Below are positions 1 to 5,582 of a stretch of DNA of 7,711 nt, piece by piece (position 1 is the first letter of the stretch; every line of letters begins with the position of its first letter). The position numbers and the translations under genes are program-made. This stretch comes from an uncultured Ventosimonas sp. GTDB lineage: Bacteria > Pseudomonadota > Gammaproteobacteria > Pseudomonadales > Pseudomonadaceae. The stretch spans positions 1 through 7,711 of the forward strand of contig CALYQH010000061.1 of assembly GCA_945283395.1 (NCBI GenBank), given 5' to 3'. The notes under the pieces were generated by a model, which did no database searches, had not been told where the DNA came from, and saw only the letters and a program-made list of their open reading frames with translations.

Positions 1-1098
1 TATTTCAGCAAGGCCAGAGGACATTAGAATAGCTACAAAAATAAGCGCTGGCGCAGTAGCAAACAATGGAATACTCTCAGCTAATGGTGAGAAAAATAGA
101 GCCAATAAAAATAAAATAGCTACTACACAAGCAGTTAAACCAGTTTTTCCGCCGGCAGCGACACCCGCGGTTGATTCTACGAAGCTAGTGGTAGTTGATG
201 TTCCCAATAGAGAACCAGACATGGCGGCGGCACTATCTGCAATAAGTACCTTGCCCATGCGAGGTAAATAGCCGTCTGCTCTCATTAAACCGGCTTTTTT
301 AGCCACTCCTATTAAAGTGCCTGAGTTATCAAATAGGTCAACAAATAGAAAAGAAAAAATAACACTTACCATGCCTATATTAAGTGCTCCAATGATATCC
401 AGTTGTAAAAAAGTAGGAGCAAGCGATGGAGGAGGAGCGATAATGCCTCTGAAGGGAGTGATTCCTAATAGAATGCTAATAATACTAACTAGCAATACAC
501 TAATAATAACAGCCCCAGATACTTTACGAGCCTCGAGGGCAATTAGAATAAAAAAACCTATAACAGCTAATATAGGCTCGGGTTTAGTTAAATCTCCCAG
601 GCTTACAAGGGTTGCTGAGTTGGCGATAATAATGCCTGCTTTTTGTAACCCTATGAGTGCTAAAAATAAGCCTATCCCAGCAGCTATAGCAGATCGGAGA
701 GCTAAAGGTATGCTATTAATAATCCATTCTCTGATTTTAAAAATAGAAAGAATAAAGAACAAGCTTGCAGAAATAAACACAGCCCCTAACGCTATTCGCC
801 AGTCATATCCCATAGAGTGAACAACGGTATAAGAGAAGAAAACGTTTAATCCCATTCCTGGAGCAAGTGCTAATGGATAGTTAGCTATAAGTCCCATAAG
901 TAGTGAGCCAATGCAAGCAGCCAAACAAGTAGCCACGAAAATGGCGATATGATCCATAGCTGCACCGTTTGGATCACTTAAAATGTTTGGATTAATAAAT
1001 AGAATATATGCCATTGCCAGAAAGGTAGTACACCCTGCAATAATCTCAGTTCTAATATTGGTGTTATTGGCTTTTAGCTTGAAGAGTTTCTCTAGCAT
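1..1098 (-). CDS. NCS2-family purine (guanine/hypoxanthine or adenine) permease, C-terminus cut by window edge
   Basis: This is an inner-membrane proton-coupled nucleobase transporter of the AzgA-like branch of NCS2, which includes E. coli GhxP, GhxQ, AdeP and AdeQ. The frame is open from an ATG at 1098 to the left edge (366 codons). Family members are about 430-450 residues, so some 65-80 residues lie outside. Family signatures are visible in order: NPNIL near residue 36, APGMGLNVFF at 79-88, GIGLFLALIGL at 141-151, LFDNSGTLIGVAKKAGL at 255-271, and GTSTTTSFVESTAGVAAGG at 299-317 with the conserved Glu308. Most of the rest is hydrophobic and suits repeated membrane helices. An AGGG about 9 bases upstream of the ATG supports the start. 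The gene lies downstream of elbB on the same strand, but a terminator separates them, so it probably has its own promoter in the 47-base gap or depends on readthrough. I found no convincing promoter there. Whether it carries guanine/hypoxanthine or adenine cannot be decided from the sequence alone. Confidence 0.93.
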   Translation of the reverse strand, partial: MLEKLFKLKANNTNIRTEIIAGCTTFLAMAYILFINPNILSDPNGAAMDHIAIFVATCLAACIGSLLMGLIANYPLALAPGMGLNVFFSYTVVHSMGYDWRIALGAVFISASLFFILSIFKIREWIINSIPLALRSAIAAGIGLFLALIGLQKAGIIIANSATLVSLGDLTKPEPILAVIGFFILIALEARKVSGAVIISVLLVSIISILLGITPFRGIIAPPPSLAPTFLQLDIIGALNIGMVSVIFSFLFVDLFDNSGTLIGVAKKAGLMRADGYLPRMGKVLIADSAAAMSGSLLGTSTTTSFVESTAGVAAGGKTGLTACVVAILFLLALFFSPLAESIPLFATAPALIFVAILMSSGLAEI

Positions 1099-1144
1099 AT
1101 ATACAACCCTGCTAAATAAGGATTAAACATAGTTGATAAAATAA

Positions 1145-1170
1145 TAAACCACCTAGTAATAGGTGGTTTA
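1145..1170 (-). terminator. Intrinsic terminator after elbB
   Basis: A perfect 10-bp stem (TAAACCACCT at 1145-1154 paired with AGGTGGTTTA at 1161-1170) closes a 6-base loop. Read on the minus strand it is followed by TTATTTTATC, a U-rich tract. It begins 13 bases past the elbB stop codon. It sits between elbB and the permease gene, so it should largely uncouple their transcription. The stem is also A/T-flanked on the other side, but no gene approaches from the left on the plus strand. Confidence 0.8.
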
Positions 1171-1183
1171 ATTATAAGATAGC

Positions 1184-1849
1184 TTATTGTAATTCAGTTA
1201 GTTGTAATATGCGAACTACTAATTTGTTAATGCCTTGTGCAATTTCAGCAATAGATTGGCCTAACATATAGGCAGGAGTGGTAATAAGTTTATGTGCATT
1301 ATCTTCAACGATATTATCTACTGTACAATTTTGATGAATAGCTCCCATTTGTTCTAAGGTTTTAGCTGTTTTAGAATCATTACCAATAGTACAAATAATA
1401 CCTTGCCCATAGATCTTAGGTGCTAAATGTGGAGCAATACAAATTAGTCCTATGGGTTTATGGGCTTTGGCAAAAGCTTGAGTTACCTTTAAAACATCAG
1501 GTCTTACTGTACAGTCAGCACCTTTAAAGGCAAAATCTGACAGATTTTTGGCAGCACCAAATCCACCTGGAATAATAAGCCCTCCAAAATCGTCAACTGC
1601 TAATTCACTAATATCTTTTATTTGACCACGAGCTATGCGGGCTGATTCTGCCAGTACATTACGTTTTTCTGTTTCTTGATGTTGTGTGTAATGATTTATT
1701 AGCTGCGTTTGTTGCATATTAGGAGCAAAGCATTGGACTTGAGCTCCTTGTTCACTCAAATAAAGTAACGTGAGAGTACTTTCGTGTATTTCACTGCCAT
1801 CAAATACTCCGCATCCCGCAAGGATTATTGCTATTTTTTTGGTAGGCAT
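1184..1849 (-). CDS. elbB: ElbB, DJ-1/PfpI-family glyoxalase-like protein
   Basis: This is a cytoplasmic protein of the class I glutamine amidotransferase-like (DJ-1/PfpI) superfamily, 221 residues, about the length of E. coli ElbB (217). The name 'isoprenoid biosynthesis glyoxalase ElbB' comes from an early genetic link to isoprenoid production. Weak glyoxalase activity is the reported biochemistry, and the physiological role is unsettled. The sequence shows the family pattern throughout: GCGVFDGSEIHE at residues 12-23, with the probable acidic partner Glu20; FAPNMQQ at 41-47; RNVLAESARIARG at 63-75; PGGFGAAKNLSDFA at 94-107; the nucleophile elbow Cys137 in CIAP at 137-140; and TTPAYMLGQSIAEIAQGI near the C-terminus (190-207). 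An AGGAG (1856-1860) six bases before the ATG fixes the start. It is transcribed away from the regulatory region at 1850-2054 and ends at a strong terminator, so it is probably a single-gene transcript. All key residues are present. Confidence 0.95.
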   Translation of the reverse strand: MPTKKIAIILAGCGVFDGSEIHESTLTLLYLSEQGAQVQCFAPNMQQTQLINHYTQHQETEKRNVLAESARIARGQIKDISELAVDDFGGLIIPGGFGAAKNLSDFAFKGADCTVRPDVLKVTQAFAKAHKPIGLICIAPHLAPKIYGQGIICTIGNDSKTAKTLEQMGAIHQNCTVDNIVEDNAHKLITTPAYMLGQSIAEIAQGINKLVVRILQLTELQ

Positions 1850-1883
1850 TAGTAACTCCTATTGATATATGAGTGGTTTGAAG

Positions 1884-1904
1884 TAGCACATTTAAGATGT
1901 GCTA
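1884..1904 (-). promoter_or_regulatory. Stem-loop in the elbB 5' leader
   Basis: TAGCACAT (1884-1891) and ATGTGCTA (1897-1904) form a perfect 8-bp stem around a 5-base loop. If the -10 box at 1912-1917 is used on the minus strand, transcription would begin at about 1905, placing this hairpin at the very 5' end of the elbB mRNA. Terminal hairpins of this kind are known to protect mRNAs such as E. coli ompA. It lies about 35 bases before the ATG and does not cover the Shine-Dalgarno site. It could instead be a binding site on DNA. Confidence 0.5.
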
Positions 1905-1911
1905 TTGCCAT

Positions 1912-1917
1912 ATTATA
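1912..1917 (-). promoter_or_regulatory. Candidate -10 box for elbB
   Basis: On the minus strand this reads TATAAT, a perfect sigma-70 -10 hexamer, about 63 bases before the elbB ATG. No good -35 hexamer sits at 15-19 bases upstream (the 17-bp position reads AAGTAT), so the promoter may need an activator. The region is AT-rich, so a chance match is possible. In its favour are its position and the hairpin that would start at the predicted first transcribed base. Confidence 0.4.
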
Positions 1918-1951
1918 TAAGACCCACAAACAGAATACTTTGTTTTAATAC

Positions 1952-1983
1952 AAGGTAAAATTCATTATAATGAATTTTACCTT
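1952..1983. repeat. Perfect 32-bp palindrome between elbB and the small membrane gene
   Basis: AAGGTAAAATTCATTA is followed directly by its exact reverse complement, with no spacer, centred between 1967 and 1968. The match ends cleanly on both sides (C at 1951, T at 1984). The centre gives TATAAT on both strands (1966-1971 plus, 1964-1969 minus), so a -10 box could lie inside it in either direction, although the matching -35 positions are poor. It lies 102 bases from the elbB ATG and 71 bases from the plus-strand ATG at 2055. The likeliest roles are an operator for a dimeric or tetrameric regulator, or a hairpin. No T-run follows on either side, so a terminator is less likely. I do not recognise it as a Fur, Zur or MntR site, and no second copy is visible in this window. 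Confidence 0.85.
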
Positions 1984-2054
1984 TATAAACAGCTTTAGGT
2001 AGTAGTTGTAAGTCGAAAAATTATGTATGAAATTGTTTTTGCGCTAGAGGGGTA

Positions 2055-2285
2055 ATGGCTGCAAGATTAAATGAATTTTTTATTTATCTGTTCGTTAAGC
2101 GTTGGTTTTCAAGAAGTGAAATGCTCATTAGTAAGTTTCGATATAAATATGCATTGCGGCAGATACCTCAAAGTTTACCATTATTGATCCTAATATCTTT
2201 GGTACTTTTATGGTTAACTATTGTCATGTCTACTATTTTTGCAGTTTTTTACAAAATGAATAAGCCATACAGCTATGACTATTAA
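2055..2285 (+). CDS. Small basic single-pass membrane protein, unknown function
   Basis: I do not recognise this 76-residue protein. The N-terminal half (to about residue 38) is basic and aromatic, with KRWFSRSEM and KFRYKYALRQ. It is followed by a long hydrophobic stretch at about residues 40-66 (LPLLILISLVLLWLTIVM and onwards), enough for one membrane helix, then a short Tyr-rich tail ending YSYDY. Under the positive-inside rule the N-terminus would be cytoplasmic. Support for its reality: a strong AGAGGGG (2046-2052) just before the ATG, a possible promoter in the upstream palindrome, and an open frame of fair length for AT-rich DNA, with codon choice like its neighbours. Against it: its last 72 bases overlap the 3' end of the dedA-family gene on the other strand, and I recall no homologue. 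A 10-codon open frame (2023-2055) ends on TAATG at its start codon. Confidence 0.5.
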   Translation: MAARLNEFFIYLFVKRWFSRSEMLISKFRYKYALRQIPQSLPLLILISLVLLWLTIVMSTIFAVFYKMNKPYSYDY

Positions 2286-2777
2286 ACATAATAGTCCTAA
2301 AAAGTATAGCTCATAGTCTTTAAGATAATCGAGCACTTTTTTACCGAGATAGTAGGCTGTACAGCCTAGTACGATAGACCAGATAACAGCTCCTATAGCG
2401 TTGAGTAACATGTAGCGCTTAGGCGGATAGTTAGATATGCCTATGGCAATTGGCATAATAGTGCGAAGCCCATACATGAAACGGAAAGTTAATACCCAAA
2501 GATCAGGGTTTCTTCTTAAGTAAAGTAGTGCTTTGTCAGTTGATTTTTGCCATTTAGGCCTTTTTTGTAAAAGACTGATACCGTATCGCCTACCAATAAA
2601 ATACCATAGTTGATCTCCAAAATAGCTTCCTATAAAAGCTACTAAAATAACCATTTCTATATCTAAATACTTATGCGCCGCGGCAACTCCAGCTAAAACT
2701 AAGATAGTTTCTCCTTCTAGGAAGGTGCCTATAAATAGAGCTAAATAGCCAAAGTCATTAAGGAGTTGATCAAGCAT
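2214..2777 (-). CDS. DedA-family (YohD-like) inner-membrane protein
   Basis: This 187-residue multi-pass membrane protein belongs to the DedA/VTT family, whose members act in proton-dependent membrane homeostasis; some translocate lipid carriers such as undecaprenyl phosphate. It resembles E. coli YohD (about 192 residues) more than YqjA. Visible landmarks are FLEGETILVLAG (residues 19-30), which matches the family's N-terminal re-entrant acidic motif; GSYFGDQLWYFIGRRYG (50-66); and FRFMYGLRTIMPIAIG (98-113), with Arg99 and Arg105 spaced six apart like the essential arginine pair of YqjA. NAIGAVIWS follows at 126-134, then C-terminal helices. The ATG at 2777 is preceded by only a weak Shine-Dalgarno match, but there is no other Met before residue 42. 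The 3' end overlaps the convergent small membrane gene by 72 bases. No clear promoter or terminator was found. The substrate cannot be named from sequence. Confidence 0.9.
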   Translation of the reverse strand: MLDQLLNDFGYLALFIGTFLEGETILVLAGVAAAHKYLDIEMVILVAFIGSYFGDQLWYFIGRRYGISLLQKRPKWQKSTDKALLYLRRNPDLWVLTFRFMYGLRTIMPIAIGISNYPPKRYMLLNAIGAVIWSIVLGCTAYYLGKKVLDYLKDYELYFLGLLCLIVIAVWLIHFVKNCKNSRHDNS

Positions 2778-3178
2778 TACTCAGTCTTATTCTAGGTGAA
2801 ATGATTTGCTAGTATATACAAAAGTAGTAACTTATATTGTGAGTTAAATTAGGATAGAGGCTAACTTATTGTTAAAAAATATTTAATTCATCTATAGTTT
2901 ATAGTATGACATTAACATAACACTAGCTTAAAGCCAATAATATGGATTTGTATAGTTACTTGAGAAAAGTGGTGTTGGTTGTTAATAGCTTATTAACTGT
3001 CACAGCTTTTTAATGATGCTAACAAGTTAGTTAGCTAATCGCAATGGATAGTTGATAATGAATAAGTTGACGTACCTATGCTGCTTGGGGTACAAATGGT
3101 TAAATGAAGAGTTGTTAACTATTAAACAAGTCGGTGGCTTAGTTTAGCAGTGAGTGTTAATTCTAGGCATAGTAAAGT
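2778..3178. other. Gene-poor intergenic region between the dedA-family gene and the ppk locus
   Basis: This 401-base stretch is AT-rich and dense in stops. I see no tRNA or recognisable RNA gene. Two very short plus-strand open frames, 2942-3013 (23 codons) and 3058-3147 (29 codons, MNKLTYLCCLG...), lack good ribosome-binding sites and are not called. A small perfect dyad, GTTAATA-GCT-TATTAAC, lies at 2981-2997. In Pseudomonas hemB lies next to ppk, but I see no trace of a hemB remnant here. The region must hold the dedA-family promoter (minus; a possible TATACT lies near 2812-2817) and probably the ppk-side promoter. Confidence 0.7.
3067..3096 (+). promoter_or_regulatory. Candidate sigma-70 promoter upstream of the 59-codon frame and ppk
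   Basis: TTGACG (3067-3072, five of six to consensus) and TACAAA (3091-3096, four of six) are separated by 18 bases. It would start transcription around 3103, about 75 bases before the 59-codon frame and about 280 before ppk. This is the best-spaced pair I found in the leader. A perfect TTGACA further down (3308-3313) has no usable -10 box. AT-rich sequence makes chance matches likely. Confidence 0.3.
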
Positions 3179-3358
3179 ATGTTATTAATGATGATAGGTA
3201 TATCTAATGCTCAAGTAAATAAAACTGTAATTAAAAATAATAGATTACCTAAATCTGCTATTATGGAAACTCCAATAGCTTTTAAATTCGTCAGGACAGA
3301 AGTAGTTTTGACATATTTCGCTTTATATGCTGCCATGCAAATAATAAAGAGTAAGTAA
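3179..3358 (+). CDS. Possible small protein (59 aa) directly upstream of ppk
   Basis: This is an unrecognised open frame ending 22 bases before the ppk start, on the same strand. The product is basic. A Met-rich hydrophobic start (MLLMMIGIS) leads to a polar stretch (about residues 10-27, with KNNRLPKS). Then come METPIAFKFVRTEV at 29-42 and a hydrophobic segment (about 42-56, VVLTYFALYAAMQII) ending in KSK, which could sit at or in the membrane. Alternative ATGs occur at 3188, 3191 and 3263. None has a good Shine-Dalgarno; an AGG at 3165-3167 is eleven bases before the first. The opposite strand also carries a hydrophobic 60-codon frame here, starting with GTG inside ppk. I prefer the plus-strand frame because it starts with ATG, has codon choice like its neighbours and fits the spacing to ppk. 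It may be a short gene, a leader peptide or chance. Confidence 0.4.
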   Translation: MLLMMIGISNAQVNKTVIKNNRLPKSAIMETPIAFKFVRTEVVLTYFALYAAMQIIKSK

Positions 3359-3380
3359 AGGATTTTTGAAATAGGAAAGA

Positions 3381-5561
3381 ATGATGACAACACGTTCTAA
3401 TGCTAAAAAGCAATTGTTAGAAGTAAATGTTATAGAGGCAATAGATAATACTCCAGCATTTATAAAGGACGGATGTGCTCCGTTAAATATAGACGATCCT
3501 AGTTTCTATTTAAATAGAGAATTTTCTTTGCTGGAATTTAATATCAGAGTGCTTGAGCAATCCTTAGATGAAAATTATCCTTTATTAGAAAGGCTTAAAT
3601 TTTTGCTCATTTTTTCAAGCAATTTAGATGAATTTTTTGAAATTAGGGTGTCAGGCTTAAAAAAACAAGTTAAGTTTTCTCGTGAGCAACGAGGTGCAGA
3701 TGGTTTATTACCTCATCAAGTATTGACTACCATTAGTCAAGTAGTACATGAGCAAGTTGACAGACAATATCGTATCCTCAATGAAGTATTGTTACCGGCG
3801 TTAGCTGAACAAAATATTAGATTTATTCGGCGCCGTCATTGGACTTCGAAGATAAAGGCTTGGGCCCGCAAATTTTTTAAAGAGGAAATTGTCCCTATTA
3901 TGAGTCCTATTGGGCTTGACCCAACCCATCCATTCCCGTTATTAGTTAATAAAAGCCTTAACTTTATAGTTGAATTAGAAGGAACAGACCTATTTGGCCG
4001 TAATTCTGGTTTAGCCATAGTGCCAGCTCCTCGTTCATTACCTCGTATTGTGCGGATTCCCGATGAAATAGGAGGCGAGGGTGATAACTATGTGTTTTTA
4101 TCTTCCCTAATCCATGCCCATGCAGATGATTTATTTCCAGGTATGCAAGTTAAAGGCTGTTATCAGTTTAGATTAACCCGTAATGCTGATCTTTCAGTAG
4201 ATGAAGAAGATGTAGAGGATTTAGCAAGGGCTTTGAAAGGTGAATTGTTTGCACGTCGCTATGGTGATGCTGTTCGTTTAGAAGTTGTTGATGTTTGCCC
4301 TAAACATTTATCTGATTATTTATGTGAGCAGTTTAATTTAACTGAAAATGAGCTTTATAGAGTAAATGGTCCAGTAAATTTGACTAGACTTTTTAGTATA
4401 ACCAGTTTGGTTAGTCATCCTGAATTACAGGCTAAGCCTTTTTCGCCAGCTATTCCTAAGGTATTACAAAAGAAAAAAGATAATATATTTGCCATCTTAG
4501 CTAAGATAGATGTGTTGTTATTACATCCGTTCGAGTCTTTTCCTTGTGTGGTAGATTTTATAAAACAAGCGGCCAAGGACCCGAATGTGTTGGCTATCAG
4601 ACAAACACTTTATCGCACTGGCGCTAACTCAGAAGTAGTGGATGGATTAGTTGAGGCTGCCCGAAATGGTAAAGAAGTAACTGCGGTCATTGAGTTGAGA
4701 GCAAGATTTGATGAAGAATCGAATTTACAGCTAGCCTCAAGATTACAAGAGGCAGGAGCCATAGTAACCTATGGGGTGGTTGGTTTCAAAACACATGCCA
4801 AGATGTGTTTAATTTTGCGTCGGGAAGGCAATGATTTGCGCCGTTATGCCCATTTGGGAACAGGCAATTATCATGCTAGTAATGCTAGACTTTATACCGA
4901 TTATAGTTTGCTCACAGCAGATGTGGCGCTTTGCGAGGATATCTATAAACTATTTGGACAGTTAATAGGTATGGGCAAAACGCAACGCATGAAAAAAATA
5001 TTTTATTCGCCTTTTACCTTAAAGAAGAATCTGTTAGAAATGATTAGTCGGGAGGCTAGTGCGGCAAGTCAAGGATTACCAGCGAGAATTATTTTAAAAG
5101 TGAATGGTTTAACGGATACCAAAATGATCAAAGCTTTGTATAAAGCTAGTCAGGCTGGGGTTAAGATCGACCTCATTGTGAGAGGTAAGTGTTGCTTGCG
5201 TCCTGGGGTGACAGGGGTATCTCATAATATTCAAGTACGTTCAGTCATAGGACGTTTTTTGGAGCATAGCCGAGTGTTCTATTTTCTCAATGGAGGCGAA
5301 GAAAAAATTTACTTGTCTAGTGCTGATTGGATGGAACGTAATCTTGATATGAGGGTAGAAACTTGTTTCCCTGTAGAGGGGAAAAAGTTAATAGATAGAG
5401 TTAAGAAAGAGCTAGATCTCTATATCAGAGATAATACTTATAGTTGGATATTACAAACAGATGGCAGCTATATAAGAGCCGTACCTCAAGAAGGACAAGA
5501 GCCAATAAGTGCGCAGCAAATTTTGTTTGAGCAGTTCACTAACCCAACTACTAGCCGTTAA
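3381..5561 (+). CDS. ppk: Polyphosphate kinase 1 (PPK1)
   Basis: PPK1 reversibly polymerises the gamma-phosphate of ATP into long-chain inorganic polyphosphate, which is used in phosphate storage, stress survival and motility; it acts at the inner membrane/cytoplasm. The 726-residue protein has the full PPK1 layout: a variable leader (1-38); an N domain beginning near 42 (YLNREFSLLEFNIRVLEQ) with FSSNLDEFFEIRVSGLKKQ at 78-96; a head domain to about 340; and C1/C2 phospholipase-D-like domains. Catalytic features are present: RQTLYRTGANSEVV (407-420), ELRARFDEESN (438-448), THAKM with the autophosphorylated His472 (E. coli His435), YAHLGTGNYH with His491 (E. coli His454), and RFLEHSR with His629. 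It reads very like Pseudomonas PPK1. Two ATGs are adjacent (3381 and 3384). AGGA (3373-3376) is 4 bases from the first and 7 from the second, so translation may start at 3384. The oxidase gene follows 21 bases later. No hemB or ppx is adjacent. Confidence 0.98.
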   Translation: MMTTRSNAKKQLLEVNVIEAIDNTPAFIKDGCAPLNIDDPSFYLNREFSLLEFNIRVLEQSLDENYPLLERLKFLLIFSSNLDEFFEIRVSGLKKQVKFSREQRGADGLLPHQVLTTISQVVHEQVDRQYRILNEVLLPALAEQNIRFIRRRHWTSKIKAWARKFFKEEIVPIMSPIGLDPTHPFPLLVNKSLNFIVELEGTDLFGRNSGLAIVPAPRSLPRIVRIPDEIGGEGDNYVFLSSLIHAHADDLFPGMQVKGCYQFRLTRNADLSVDEEDVEDLARALKGELFARRYGDAVRLEVVDVCPKHLSDYLCEQFNLTENELYRVNGPVNLTRLFSITSLVSHPELQAKPFSPAIPKVLQKKKDNIFAILAKIDVLLLHPFESFPCVVDFIKQAAKDPNVLAIRQTLYRTGANSEVVDGLVEAARNGKEVTAVIELRARFDEESNLQLASRLQEAGAIVTYGVVGFKTHAKMCLILRREGNDLRRYAHLGTGNYHASNARLYTDYSLLTADVALCEDIYKLFGQLIGMGKTQRMKKIFYSPFTLKKNLLEMISREASAASQGLPARIILKVNGLTDTKMIKALYKASQAGVKIDLIVRGKCCLRPGVTGVSHNIQVRSVIGRFLEHSRVFYFLNGGEEKIYLSSADWMERNLDMRVETCFPVEGKKLIDRVKKELDLYIRDNTYSWILQTDGSYIRAVPQEGQEPISAQQILFEQFTNPTTSR

Positions 5562-5582
5562 TTTCGTCATAAGAGAGGAAGT

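Noticed and set aside
317..820. A 167-codon open frame on the plus strand
   Set aside because: It lies entirely opposite the NCS2 permease, whose family motifs are unmistakable on the minus strand; the plus-strand translation shows no domain.
2277..2296. An 8-bp hairpin at the end of the small membrane gene as a bidirectional terminator
   Set aside because: No U-rich tract follows in either direction, and it lies within the dedA-family coding region.
2942..3147. Two short plus-strand frames of 23 and 29 codons
   Set aside because: They are too short, without ribosome-binding sites or recognisable sequence, in stop-rich DNA.
3308..3313. A perfect TTGACA upstream of ppk as a -35 box
   Set aside because: No acceptable -10 hexamer lies 15-19 bases downstream.
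3211..3393. A hydrophobic 60-codon frame on the minus strand upstream of ppk
   Set aside because: It starts with GTG inside the ppk coding region, has no ribosome-binding site, and is antisense to a more plausible plus-strand frame.
3836..4018. A 60-codon minus-strand frame inside ppk
   Set aside because: It is opposite a highly conserved part of PPK1 and has no independent support.
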